From Azolla caroliniana (taxonomy: Eukaryota > Polypodiophyta): a DNA stretch of 64,000 bases. Position numbers and translations under genes: made by a program. The first letter of the stretch is position 1, and each line of letters opens with the position of its first letter. Shown here piece after piece: positions 31,601 through 42,187 of the stretch. The notes beneath the pieces are model-generated. The model did not search any database. It was not told the DNA's origin and saw nothing but the letters and a program-made list of their open reading frames with translations. The stretch is taken from positions 17,918,001 to 17,982,000 of the forward strand of contig JBHGNT010000015.1 of the NCBI GenBank assembly GCA_043228905.1, read 5' to 3'.

Positions 31601-32739
31601 GCCGGTTGAAGAAGAGCCTTTACGGACTGAAGCAGGCTCCCCGGCAATGGTACCGGAAGTTCGACTCCTTCATGACCGACGAAGGGTACCTCAAAACGCA
31701 GTCCGACCACTGCGTGTTTGTGAAGAAGTTCGAAGGAGGAGACTTTCTAATACTCCTCCTGTACGTGGACGACATGTTGATCGTCGGACGGGACCAGGTC
31801 AAGATACGGATGCTGAAGAAGGCTCTTCACCGAACCTTCTCAATGAAGGACTTGGGTCCGGTGAGGCAAATACTAGGGATGCACATCATCCGGGACCGGA
31901 AGAAGAAGCAGTTGTGGTTGTCACAGGAGAAGTACGTGACGAAGGTGCTTCACCGGTTCAACATGTCGGAAGCAAGACCGGTCGGATCGACCCTCCCGGC
32001 AAACTGCAAGCTGTCCAGCAAGCAAAGCCCCAAGACAAAGGCTGAGAAGGAGGACATGATGAAAGTACCATATGCCTCTGCCGTCGGGAGCTTGATGTAC
32101 GCGATGGTGTGTACCCGACCGGACATAGGATATGCAGTCGGAGTGGTGAGCCGGTACATGAGCAATCCCGGCAAAGACCATTGGAACGCGGCCAAGTGGA
32201 TACTCCGATACCTGAAAGGCACGGCAAACGTGTGCCTCTGATTCGGCTCCGGTAAGCCCGAACTCGACGGCTTCACCGATTCGGATATGTCGGCTGATGT
32301 AGATACCAGCCGGTCCACATCAGGGTATGTGATGACGTATGCAGGGGGAGCTGTTTCATGGCAGTCGAGGCTGCAGAAGACGGTTGCGCTGTCAACCACG
32401 GAGGCGGAGTACATGGCGGCTGTTGAAGCCGGCAAGGAAATAATATGGATGAATGACTTCATTAGAGAGCTCGGTATCCGGCAGGAGGAGTACCGACTCT
32501 ACTGCGACAGTCAGAGTGCAATCCACCTTGCGAAGAACGCGGCCTATCACTCCCGGACGAAGCACATCCAGCGAAGATATCACTGGATCCGGGAAAGGAT
32601 AGAAGACAAGGAGTTCGTGCTGACAAAGATCCACACGGACGAGAACGGGTCGGATATGCTGACCAAGGTCCTCACACCCGACAAGCTGGAAGCATGCCGG
32701 AAGAGGATCGGATTGGAAAGACATCCCATGCCGAAGTGA
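28666..32739 (+). pseudogene. pol: Copia B1 gag-pol polyprotein, nonsense codon in RNase H
   Basis: ATG 28666 to TGA 32739, 1,358 codons as in B3. Gag opens MEGGGSGQPG; knuckle CFHCGKPGHFRKNC (near 29370); protease VVDSGASFHLTP (near 29620); integrase HKRLCHMSE..CTDCLAGKQ finger, FIDDHSRKLW, RADNGGEYRG, PELNGLAERMN; RT KTTFLHGDLDEEIYM and LLLYVDDMLIVG (near 31760); RNase H STTEAEYMAAVEAGKE. TGA at 32239-32241 falls in RNase H just after NVCL, where B2 and B3 have CGA (Arg), a CG-context C-to-T change. Apart from this, all enzyme signatures are intact. Confidence 0.92.
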
Positions 32740-32749
32740 AGGGGGAGTT

Positions 32750-33362
32750 TGTTGGGATTACGATCCCTTCGGATGGGATGGTCGGATGTCGGAGATGAAT
32801 GCCGACGAGCCCGGTTTCGGTTTCGGAACCGGATGATGAAGACCCCGGCTTCGGAGCCGGATGACGAATGTACCCGGAGAGAGATCCGGATGCAGCGACA
32901 TATCCGTGAATACGTTTGCTAAGGGCCCCTGAGGCTATAGTTGTAAATAGCCCCAAAGTCATATATGTATAAATATGACTTAGGGTAAAGAGTTTTATTG
33001 CTGCTGATCATTTTTCTGTTTTTCCACTCAAGAGGAGTGAAGAGGGAGCAGCCGTGAGAGAGAGAGAGAGAGAAAGAGCGTGAGAGAGGAAGAGGACGAC
33101 GCCTCTTTGTATTTCCGCCTCCTGTGGCGAGGACAACGAGCTCAAGGTCGTCGCCTTGCAGCTCGCCATTGTATACTTCTCTGTATAGTGTTGGTTTGGA
33201 GTCTTGTACTCCCGTGGTTTTTCCCGTCTAGGGTTTTCCACGTTAATCCCTGTGTGTTTGCGTTTTGTTTCTCTTTGTGGTTCCTATTTTCTGCTCCATT
33301 GATTCGCGCTTACTCGGTTGTGGCCGAGTGGTGAAGGTGAATCGAAGCGTCGATTCCCAACA
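32750..33362 (+). repeat. Copia B1 3' LTR
   Basis: Same length as the 5' LTR. The six differences lie in the second half (for example GGGCAAAC versus GGGTAAAG after the TATA region). Confidence 0.95.
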
Positions 33363-33910
33363 TAGCACAAGCGGATCGGCCACATCAATTACCAGAGGCT
33401 TCAAGACCTGCAAACGAAACAAGTTGTTTTCGGTTTGCCGAAGTTCAGTGGTTGAAAGGTTCAAATATGTGAAGCGTGCCAACTCGGGAAGCAACACCGG
33501 CTTCCATTCCCCACCGAATGAAACCGTAGCTATAACAAGGTCAACCTTATTCATTAATATGTATAGGGACAGACACAGAATGTTAGTCTTGGCGGGAGTC
33601 GATACTTCGTCTCCTTCATTGACGACTACATCCGACACACATGGATCTACCTCATTGAGTGGAAGAGCGAAGTCTTCGAGTGTTTCCGGAACCTGCAAAG
33701 CCTGGTTGAACGGGAAATGGAGAGGAAGATCAAGTGCCTGCGATCAGATGGCGGAAAAGAATATTTTTTGGTCAATTCAACAGTTATCTACAACAGAACG
33801 GAATTCGGAGAGAATTCAGCTGCAGGTACACACCGGAGCAAAACAGTGTGGCCGAAAGGAAGAACCAGTCGATTATCGACGCGGTAAGGGCAATGCAGGA
33901 GTAGAAGAGC
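33363..33910 (+). pseudogene. pol: Copia A2 integrase, strongly decayed
   Basis: Resumes copia A2 right of B1. Integrase finger remnants (HKRIGHINYQRLQ near 33365; EACQLGK near 33475, shifted), then the core YFVSFIDDYIRHTWIYLI (near 33600) and CLRSDGGKEYF (near 33735). The third catalytic region is shifted (TPEQNSVAERK-like near 33835). Many frameshifts and stops. Decay is heavier here than in the flanking RT. Confidence 0.7.
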
Positions 33911-36004
33911 ATGCCCCATTTCTACTGGGCTAAGGCAGTCTGGACGGCCATCTATATCCAAAACCGGATCAGTGACACGGTGTCCGCGCATGAGCTGTAC
34001 TTCGGGTGCAAGCCGAATTTGAGAGACCTTCGGATATTCGATAGCATTGCATATGTGTATGTGCCGGATAAGAAGCGGAGGAAGTTGGATGCAAAGTCAG
34101 AGAAATGCATCGTGGTCAGTTACTCACATGAGCAAAAGGGGTATAAGTGTTATAACCCCCGGACAAAGCAGGTCCGAGTTAGCCGGGATGTTGAGTTTGA
34201 TGAGACGGCATCATGGTATGCCTTATCGGCTCCGACTTCCGACCCCGACCCGATACCGAAGGATGAGACTAGTGAACCTGAACCGGTCCAGTTAGAAGAC
34301 AAAGGGTTTGAGACTCTAGATGTGAGTCCGGAATCGTTTCGGTTGAGCAGGCCGAACGAGCGATTGGGTCAGACAGACCAGTTGAAAGATGAACCGGTGA
34401 GTAGTGGAGACTCTGCTGTGCTCCCCCTGTGCAAGGAACCGAGGAGACGGTTCACGGGCAAGGAAAAGGGGAAGAGGAAGATGTCGGAGCACAAGACCAA
34501 CAATGGTGTGTCGGATCAAAGCGGATCCAACTCCAAAAAAGAAGAAGGTGGATCTTCGGCAACGAAGACCGAACCGGCCAAGAAGGGCCTCAAACCGGGT
34601 AATGATAAGTTACGCCGGTCTTCCCACCAGAAGAACCCCATGAAGCGGTACGGGTACAATGAGTACATGGTGCATCACTATGCGTACATAACCAAGGTGG
34701 CGGAAGTGTGTGAGCCGGAGAGTGATGCAGAAGCGGAAAAGGAGGCAAATTGGCGTGCCGCTATGGAGGAAGAAATGTGGGCACTTGATGCCAACGACAC
34801 ATGGGACCTAGTTAACCCTCCCCGACATTGTAAACCGATCGGATGTAAGTGGGTGTACAAGGTAAAGTACAATACTGATGGTTCGGTTAACCGGTACAAG
34901 GCCCGGTTAGTGGCGAAGGGATACGCGCAAACCCACGGAATCGACTACGACGAGACCTTCGCTCCGGTTGCGAAGATGACGATGGTTCGTGTGGTGCTAG
35001 TGGTTGATGCGGCAAGGGGGTGGCATCTTCACCAGATGGATGTGAAGAATGCATTTCTTCAAGGCGATCTTGAAGAAGAGGTCTTTATGACCCAACCCCC
35101 TGGTTTCCAAACGGAGATGAACAAGTCGGCGGTATGCCTACTGAAGAAGTCACTTTATGGCATGAAGCAAGCCCCCTGAGCTTGGAATGCGAAGATCACG
35201 CACCGGTTGTGTAAGATGGGGTTTGCGGCCTCCAAGTCCGACTCTTCGTTGTTCATCGGGCAAGGTCCAGATGATCCGGTTTGCATCTTGTTGTATGTTG
35301 ATGATCTAGTCATCACCGAACCCGGACTCAATGAAATCAACCGAGTCAAGTCTGAGCTATCAGACGCATTTGAGATGAAGGACCTGGGGGACCTTCACTA
35401 TTTCCTTGGGATCGAGGTGATCCGAACGCCCAACGGCATATTGCTCTCACAAAGACACTATGTGTTGAATATGTTGTACAAGTTCAACATGACGGAATGC
35501 CGACTGATCTCCACACCCCTGGACCGGAACCAGAAGCTCTATCTCGACTCCGGACCGACCTGCGATGAGAAGTGGTTCCGACAAATCGTCAGAAGATTTA
35601 TATATTTGACAATAACCCGACCCGACATCAGTTATCCGGTCGGCATGATCAGCCAATATATGCAAAAGCCGACCGTGGAGCATCTTCTGTGTGCGCATCG
35701 AATTTTGCGATATGTGAGAGGCACGAAGGAATGGGGACTGTTATACCGGCATGGTATAACCGAAGAGCTAGTCGGCTACACCGATGCCGACTGGGCCGGC
35801 GATGCATCGGATCGCGATCCACCTCCGGCTATATGTTTTCCTTTGGTAGCGCGGTTGTTGCGTGAAGCAGCAAAAAGCAGCCAACAGTGGCCCTTTCGAG
35901 CACTGAGGTTGAATACCAGGGCGCTACTGTTGCCACCTGTGAAGCCATTTGGCTTCGGCAACTGCTACAAGACTTGCGGATCAAGGTGCCGACCCCGATC
36001 CTGA
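33911..36004 (+). pseudogene. pol: Copia A2 pol: integrase C-terminus, RT, start of RNase H
   Basis: Open 33911-35179, then TGA (CAGGCCCCC-type context, CGA to TGA fits QAPRAWN), then open 35207-36004 in a second segment. Recognisable parts: [41 protein letters not shown] (GAG-like C-terminal domain), a Ser/Glu/Lys-rich linker, the RT start [51 protein letters not shown] (near 35300), GDLHYFLGIEVIR and YTDADWAGDASDR. A frameshift near 35815 breaks RNase H. About 80% identical in protein to A1 where both are visible. Confidence 0.85.
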
Positions 36005-37325
36005 TCTACTGCGACAACATAAGCAACATGTAGCTCACTAAGAACCCCGTATTCCATGCTCGCACAAAGCACATAGAAGTGCAATACCACTTCGTGTGTG
36101 AGGGTGTCCTGAGCGGTGAAGTCGAACTTCGGTATGTTCATACAGATCAGCAAGTTGCCGATATCTTCACCAAACCGCTCGGATCGGACAAGTTGCAACA
36201 CTTCACCGAAATGCGTGGTGTTCAACATCTCGACATGCCACACTTGAGGGGGAGAACAGGCAAAGACACCAGAACGGGGAAAGGCAAAGAAACTGTCGAT
36301 TGTGCTGGTGAGGGAAGAACCGACAAAGGGAGAGACAAGAAGAAGAAAGGAGCCGAGTCGACAAAGGAAGTTGACACATCCGAACAAGTTGGAACAAGTG
36401 GCAGCGGTGTCGTGAAGATTTCCGGCTACAGTGAAAAAAACGGGAGGGACAAATAAAATGGGGTTGTGCAACGTTGCACATGCACTTGTAAATTTGTAAA
36501 TTTGTGTAAGAAGAATAAGTAAAAAAAATGTAATGGGAAGGGTAATAATCTAAGGTGCTAAAGGTGCACCACGAAGTTCGTAGAGGCATAAATGTGACGT
36601 GCACTTTGTAGAGTACGAGGTGAGTAATGGGCATAGTAGTATGTGTGAGGAGTGGGAGCTAAGGCCCCATCAATCCCTCCTCCTAGAATCTAAGCAAATA
36701 TCCCCATTGAATAAAGGGGATATTTAGTCTCTCCTTTTCTTGTAACGACTTTCTCTCCTTATGTTATAAAAGGAGAGGAAGGGGCACCATTGAAGGGGTT
36801 GGCTATTTTGAGTGAGAAGAGGTATACCACTTAGGTTGAGGCTTTCTATTTGGTTTAGGGGTTCTTCATCTCTTTCTTTACTTATCGGATTACATTCTAC
36901 TTATGTTTTGAGTCCGGCCCACGCGGTCGCGGTTGTAATCGCATTGCGGCTTTCACGCCCATAATATACATAACTTCATAAATCTTGTCTCTTTCTTATT
37001 TCTCTATCGTGTTAATCTCTTCCACTTTGCTCATACCCGTCTTCCCATCTACTCCCTAGTCCGAGGCCCCCGTGGTCCCGCCTTATTCTACACGCACGCG
37101 CGGAAATACGCGACAACGGCGGGAGAGTCAAGAAGGACAGAGCCGACTGGAAGAAGAAGGCTAAGACCCAGACATGGTCTGATGTGGTGAAGGGCCTGGA
37201 ACCGGAAGACGAATCAGGAGCAACCGATTCGGACAAGAGCTAGAACGAATCGGAGACAGCCGATTCGGTTCAACAGACGGATTTGGAGACAGCCAATCCG
37301 ACCTCAAGTTGAGCTTGAGGGGGAG
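36005..37325 (+). pseudogene. pol: Copia A2 RNase H end and C-terminal extension, split by a solo LTR
   Basis: HARTKHIEVQYHFV (36060) and VADIFTKPLGSDKLQHF (36140) end RNase H; TAG at 36031-36033 replaces the CAG of A1 (LQLARNP). Then PHLRGR with the first purine tract (36241-36254) and the extension, AESTKEVDTSEQVGTSGS, cut by the solo LTR (36408-37115). It resumes with KKKAKTQTWSDVVKGLEPEDES and TDSDKS*NESETADS, where the stop is TGG to TAG against A1. It ends at the second purine tract (37311-37325). The conserved blocks show that the extension belongs to the family. Confidence 0.75.
36408..37115 (+). repeat. Solo gypsy LTR in the copia A2 extension (708 bp)
   Basis: TGTCGTGAAGATTTCC to AATACGCGACA, flanked by GCGG (36404-36407) and ACGG (37116-37119), a 4-bp duplication with one change. 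TATA box TATAAAAGG near 36768, then GTATACCACTTAGGT and GTCTCTTTC-rich R/U5. No internal gypsy sequence: the product of LTR-LTR recombination. Confidence 0.8.
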
Positions 37326-37750
37326 TGTTGAGCGGCAAGCTCAACCGGATGCGGATCGGCTGAATAAGCCTGAGCCGGATTGACATCCAGAAGGATGAGC
37401 CAGATTGGTGAGCCGGTGAGCTGGGGAGCCGGTTAGCCGGATCCAGCAGTAACCGGAAGCCTAGTAGTAGCCTAGACTACTAGGTAGTTAATGTCTCGTA
37501 GTTAGTGTCAGACGCTCATGTGAGCATTGAAGTACACCGTACTTCTGTCAGTCCTCTTAGGACTTGTATAAATAGTGTTGTTGAGCACATTGTATGTACA
37601 GAGAATTTTACAGAGTTGTTGATAATAGATTTAAGTTGTTCTGTTCTTTCTCTGTCTCTCCTGCGTACCTTCTGTGTGCTAATCTCTCTCTCTCTTTGTT
37701 GCTATCCAGCTAAGATGGTTGTCTAACGCTTCCACACCTTCGTTTTTTCA
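37326..37750 (+). repeat. Copia A2 3' LTR (425 bp)
   Basis: TGTTGAGCGGCAAGC to CGTTTTTTCA. Keeps the unoccupied MITE target CTTAGGAC at 37556-37563 and the TATA box (37567). Confidence 0.95.
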
Positions 37751-37755
37751 CATTT

Positions 37756-37969
37756 GTATGTGCTTGGTGCGAGCATGGGAGATGGGGTTCTTCGCCAGCT
37801 ACATACTGTTGATGTTGTCATAGTAGATTGGGATCATATCGGCAATCTCCACCTATAGATCCCACAACAGTCGTTTGAGCCATATGGCTTCGCATGTTGC
37901 TACAACTGCTACTATATTCGGCCTCAGTGCTCGACAATTGCTATTAGTGTCTGATTCAGACCGTCACGT
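37756..37969 (-). pseudogene. pol: Copia A3 RNase H fragment
   Basis: Minus strand. LSSTEAEY-type sequence near 37935 (one base inserted), VATCEAIWLKRLLWDL near 37880 and PIYYDNINSM*LAKNPISHARTKHIQM down to 37756, matching A1 RNase H. Continued at 25485-25456 as HYHFVHE on the other side of copia A2. Continued upstream beyond the solo LTR at 38751 as SNNVTV. Two internal TAG stops fit lost CAG. Confidence 0.75.
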
Positions 37970-38750
37970 TGTCGTGAAGATTTTCGTCCATCGGCGGAAA
38001 CCGGGGTGGAAAGGGCAAGTCGATGGTGTGCAACATGTGCACACGTGTACTAGGAAATGGTGTATAGAAATAAGAGGGGAAAATTTGTCCCAAATTGTAA
38101 GGTCCCTCGCTCCTTGGGCTATAAAAGGAAGGGAGGGGTCACTTATGAAGGGTTGCCCATTTTGAGTTAGGAGGGTATACCACTTAGGTCGAAGGTGTAT
38201 TAGTTCTTCTTCTTCTTACTTTAGAGTTCTTTGATGTCTTCTTCTTCGTGTCTGTTTTAGGGTTTTAGCCCGGTGAAGAGCTTGTATGTTCTCTGGGGGT
38301 TTACTTCTACTCGGCCTCCTGTGCAAGACCCCGCTCGGCGCAACGAGCCCGAGAGCTCCCCGACGGCGGCTTGGTGGCAGGCTGTTGTTGTGACCTAGCC
38401 TACCTCAGTCCGGCTCGGAGCCGGAGTTGTATCTTTCTCTTGTATATACATACATACATACATATATATATATATAGTGAAGTTCTATGCATTTGTGTCT
38501 TTGTCGGTGTCTTTAGAGTTCCTTCTTTCTGGTTTCTGTACATAGGATGCGTGTGCCTAGTAAGTGTTGTGTGCGCACCCTTTTCCCCCTCCCATACGGT
38601 TGCTCCCTGTACGTATCCGGAAACGCTCTGGTTGGTGTCTTGGTCGGTCGCGGGAAGAAGTGAGGCTCGACCTTCCATACTCCGTCTCTCTCTCGTATGA
38701 GACCCCCGTGGTCCCGCCCCTTCTACACGCACGCGCTTAACAACGCGACA
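37970..38750 (+). repeat. Solo gypsy LTR in copia A3 (781 bp)
   Basis: TGTCGTGAAGATTTTC to AACAACGCGACA, with perfect ACGT on both sides (37966-37969, 38751-38754). TATA box CTATAAAAGGAAGG near 38118. Shares GTATACCACTTAGGTCG and the TGGTCCCGCCCCTTCTACACG end with the other solo LTRs. A (ACAT)n/(AT)n microsatellite lies near 38446-38478. Confidence 0.85.
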
Positions 38751-38830
38751 ACGTTATTACTTCGGGTCAGACCATGTGAAGATCGGTCGAACCCTATTCT
38801 CTTAGGGACTATACTCTAATCTGACTATTG

Positions 38831-39004
38831 TTAATCTATCATTGTGATCCCTATAACATGCCACCATTCCTACCACAATCTTTCGTGAAGGCTACTTAGT
38901 GATTGAGTATCCAACCTATGCTCCTAGGGATTATGAACACAAATTTGGCGACCACATGGTTCTGCACTAAGCAGTGAACGAAGGAGGAAGGATTTCGTCG
39001 AGAT
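38831..39004. other. Unassigned flank
   Basis: Between the end of recognisable copia A3 and the coiled-coil ORF. I see no gene or repeat here. Confidence 0.4.
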
Positions 39005-39712
39005 AGATTGACGACACAGAAAGTGAACGAGTCAAGAGAGCACGGAGGAGGAACTTCGACAAGCGGTGGAGGAATCCAATGTGACAATAGCGAAGCTCTA
39101 GACGGTTTCAACCACAAAAATCGAAGAACTCGAATGCTAGCTTCGAGAGGCCACACCTTAGGCACCCCTTGTTACCATTACAGCCAACGCCCCAAACCCA
39201 GAACCTCAACTCATCCTCACACAGGCCAATGCCCCTCTCATAATCACGATGCAGAACGACGTCCTCCGCCAAGAAACACCCCTCACACCACCATGGCACC
39301 GCCCCCGCCCGATAACCTCGTAGAAGAATTGGAAGCATAGACGGCGATTGCAGAGAAGGCCAAACAATGGCAACAGGAGGCCCTAGTCGAATTCGACCAA
39401 CTCTGCGAAACCCTCTAGCAATCGAAGAAAAGAGAAATCAAACTACAAAAGCAGCTTGAAATGACTTTAAAAGTGAAGACAAAGAAATACAACCAAGAGC
39501 TTTGCGCACAAGAGGAGCAGGTGGCAGAAGCCCTTTGGGCAAAAGAGGAACAAGCGGCAAAAGCCCTTCGGGAAAAAGAAGAGCATGCAACAACGACCAT
39601 TCGGGCACATGCGGACCAAGTGGCAAAAGTCATTCAGGGAAAGGAAGAGGAATTTAAACAAATGCTTAAAGCTACGAAAGATGACCTTAACCAAGACCTC
39701 CGAGAGGAATAG
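39005..39712 (+). pseudogene. Decayed coiled-coil ORF of unknown origin
   Basis: Two frames joined by a shift near 39290. The first half (39045-39290) reads EEELRQAVEESNVTIAKL with TAG at 39099, 39138 and 39159, then a Pro/Thr-rich part (TANAPNPEPQLILTQANAP). The second half (about 39290-39712) reads DNLVEELEA with TAG at 39338 and 39416, then a long Glu/Ala/Gln/Lys coiled coil with a near-repeat (QEEQVAEALWAKEEQ, KEEQAAKALREKEEH). All five internal stops are TAG where CAG would keep a coiled coil. No retroelement motif is visible, so it may be a Gag N-terminus, an extra ORF of an element, or a host gene relic. Gypsy F inserted just after it. Confidence 0.45.
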
Positions 39713-39736
39713 GCTCAGTACAAGAAATTGTAGTAG

Positions 39737-40175
39737 TGTTATGTACACATAACGTAGGTGAGGGTAGGTCACTAATGTTAAAAAGGGGACTAATGTGATT
39801 GTATAGAAGGAATGATAGGTGCATGCACTATCATGATTTGGACAACCAATAAATGGAGAGCCTTTTAAAAAGGCCATCATTCAAGGGGCCCAGGAAGAGG
39901 TATAAATATGAGGCTTAGCTACCCTCATAAGGACATTACGTTGGAAGGCTATTGTCTTAGACACCAAATGGTGCGGGCAAGGCTTTCGTCTCAATGATTG
40001 TGTTATCTCTCCCAAGGTATTAGTCATCCTAATATCCAGCGGTATGGGACGTCGGTGATAGGTTGGCTATGTCTAGATCATAGCTCGGGGGTGGTCAGGT
40101 GGAGCAAGTTCTTCTATCCAATCTATTTTCTTTTTACTTTATTTTGGTCTATTGATTAGTAATAGACTCTTAACA
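39737..40175 (+). repeat. Gypsy F 5' LTR (439 bp)
   Basis: Starts TGTTATGTACACATAACG, ends GACTCTTAACA before the primer site. TATA box GGTATAAATATGAGG near 39899, followed by AGCTACCCTCAT, which is also found downstream of the TATA of gypsy E. The first 18 bp hold the palindrome GTTATGTACACATAAC. Confidence 0.75.
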
Positions 40176-40176
40176 G

Positions 40177-40188
40177 TGGTATCAGAGC
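40177..40188 (+). other. Gypsy F primer binding site (initiator tRNA-Met)
   Basis: TGGTATCAGAGC, one base after the LTR. Confidence 0.85.
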
Positions 40189-40424
40189 ATTTACTAACAA
40201 TTGTTTTTTGTTGTTTTGATGTTTTTTGCGTGTGAGCGATGGGGATCTGACAAGGTTCATCATGCTCTTCTCAGGATCAAAACAACATTCTAAACCAGGT
40301 ATTCTTCTTTCTCTATCTCTCTTCCTTTCTATGATGCATTATTCTTGGTCACATGGAAATTGTATTACGTTTTCTTTTCTTTTCTTTCTTCTTTCTACGA
40401 TGATATGATTTACAATCTTATTGT

Positions 40425-40760
40425 GCATCGGGTCAAGTGTGTTTGCATTAATCGCATGTGCTCAACTCATGGCCATTTTGCATATTGCGATGTATATCCC
40501 ACTCTCCCCTCTCTTGAGCCGTCTCTTACAATAATAATTATTCTTTTGCATCAGGTCAAGCGTGTTTGCCATAATCGCACACACTCACCTCATGGCCCTT
40601 TTGCATATGATGTTGAGTATGCCACTCTTCCCTTTATTGAGCCATCACATGGCCAATTCTATGGGATGTTGTGGCCTTGACGAGGTATATATCGTTTACC
40701 TATGCCACTCTACTCTCTATTGAGCCATTACTTGGCTGATTCTATGGGATGTGGTGGTCG
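40425..40760 (+). repeat. Tandem repeats in the Gypsy F leader
   Basis: Two diverged copies of about 120 bp (40425-40530 and 40545-40655) share GCATC.GGTCAAG.GTGTTTGC, ATAATCGCA, CTCATGGCC and CCACTCT.CCCT..TTGAGCC. A third partial copy (40680-40760) has CTATGCCACTCTACTCTCTATTG..GCC. Non-coding. Confidence 0.6.
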
Positions 40761-41770
40761 TGAGGAGGTACATGTCGACTACCCTAGGGTTTCTTACCTT
40801 ATGGCATGTTTAATGTTTCATACATCTAATGGATTATTATTCAAATTATTTTCTAATTACACAAATTGTATTTTCACTTTCTGATGATTTTCTTGTAATT
40901 GTCATTTACCCACCCACAATTAACTCCCTTTCGTACCCTTATTTTAAGTTCATCTACACTATTTACGTACATTTAATGGTGTAATGATTCATGTAGACTA
41001 TTTTTTCATATTGAGTGGGCATCATACCTCTTTTTGAACATTTTTTCCAAAGTGTTCTCTAGGTTTAACTCATGTAATCGAGCCTTAGAACTCGATTAAA
41101 AACACATGAGTTCCCCCATTGATGTTTTACTCATAAATTTGAGTACTACATCTTTGCACACAACACCACCACCATTTGTATCAATTTGTGGCTTATGTCA
41201 CAATTGTGCAAATTACAACCACCATATTGGGATGTATATGTGCATACCTCGCACCATCCATTTATTTGTGACTTTTCTTTTAGTAGGTAGCACATGAGTT
41301 TTTTTACCCTTGTTTTCGTCACTACTTGACTCTTGTGGGTGGTGCCCTATTTTATCGTTTTTGTCATAAAATTTGCTTGTTACTCGCAAGACTAGAATAT
41401 TACTTGCGAGTGCACTTGTTTTTTCACATAATACACTTTCTTGACCATATCAATACATGTTGGGTTGGCGTTTTAATATAAGGCTAACTAGGAAATTACG
41501 TTGATGCTAGAATCATGGTTGAGCCTCGGGGAACCGCGATGATTATTCAAGATAGAGATCCGAGAAAGACATCTTAGCTATGTTTTCCCCCATGGTTTTT
41601 AAAACACCATAGTGTTACCATAGTTATTGGATCTCTAATCACATCTCATATGTCTATAGGGTAAAGACGTGAGATGCTTTCTTGGATAAAGTTCTTGAAA
41701 TCAAAATTTCAAGCATTCATTTTGCTTGTGTATTTTCTAAAACTCCTTATTTATATTGCGTACACAACGC
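40761..41770 (+). other. Gypsy F leader, rest
   Basis: AT-rich and non-coding as far as I can see; small open stretches have no recognisable domain. Likely untranslated leader before gag. Interrupted at 41770 by the solo LTR. Confidence 0.45.
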
Positions 41771-42183
41771 TGTCGTGAAAATCCATCACTATGTGTGGAT
41801 CGTGAGGTGGAACCGTCGGGGTTTTGGACCGGAAGGATTTGAAGTTTGTACTAGGTTTAGCAAGAAAGTATTTAAGATAGATTGAGATTAAGATTAAACA
41901 CTAAACCTTAGATTTGAGAGACAAGATACATCAACAATAGGATAACAAGTTTCTTATTTTTCCCAAATTTTTCATTCACATAACTTGACATTTAGTTGTC
42001 CGTTTCAAATGTAGTAAAGTACATTCGGAAGCTCTTAAAGATCTCCATCTTCCCGTACCAAGATATTAAGCTAATCTAAAATAGTATCTTCACTATTATT
42101 GTTTCATGTCTTGTGTGAAGAACCACACTCGATTTTGTACATTCCATGCAATTTTCACACCATTGCCGAAAATCTTCACGACA
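41771..42183 (-). repeat. Solo LTR of Gypsy-1 type in the Gypsy F leader (413 bp)
   Basis: TGTCGTGAAAATCC to AAATCTTCACGACA: the ends are inverted copies over about 10 bp. Flanks ACGC (41767-41770) and CCGC (42184-42187), a 4-bp duplication with one change. The first 180 bp match 9403-9580 and 25290-25455. Orientation is minus by comparison with Gypsy-1. Confidence 0.7.
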
Positions 42184-42187
42184 CCGC

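Larger units (their letters stand above)
28023..33362 (+). mobile_element. Copia B1, near-complete Ty1/copia element
   Basis: Two 613-bp LTRs (28023-28635, 32750-33362) with 6 differences by eye, target duplication tagca (28018-28022, 33363-33367), primer site TGGTATCAGAGC at 28639-28650, polypurine tract GAAGGGGGAGTT at 32738-32749, one gag-pol frame with one nonsense codon. Inserted in copia A2. Confidence 0.97.
25486..37750 (+). mobile_element. Copia A2, interrupted Ty1/copia element
   Basis: 5' LTR 25486-26510 and 3' LTR 37326-37750, flanked by target duplication cattt (25481-25485, 37751-37755) in copia A3 RNase H codons. Insertions inside: a MITE in the 5' LTR, copia B1 in the pre-integrase region and a solo gypsy LTR in the C-terminal extension. 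LTR divergence is roughly 7% by eye (about 30 differences in 420 aligned bases, mostly transitions), clearly older than B1 inside it. Confidence 0.95.
8894..38830 (-). mobile_element. Copia A3, outermost element of the central nest, split in several pieces
   Basis: Pieces in minus-strand order: RNase H at about 38830-38751 and 37969-37756, RNase H end at 25485-25456, 3' untranslated part with polypurine tract at 9402-9299, LTR 9298-8894. Copia A2 (25486-37750) sits inside the RNase H codons between HTKHIQM and HYHFVHE with target duplication cattt. Gypsy-1 (9403-25455) fills the next gap, with loss of most of the C-terminal extension. A solo gypsy LTR fills 37970-38750. The upstream end near 38830 is truncated and not sharply defined. 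Confidence 0.7.
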
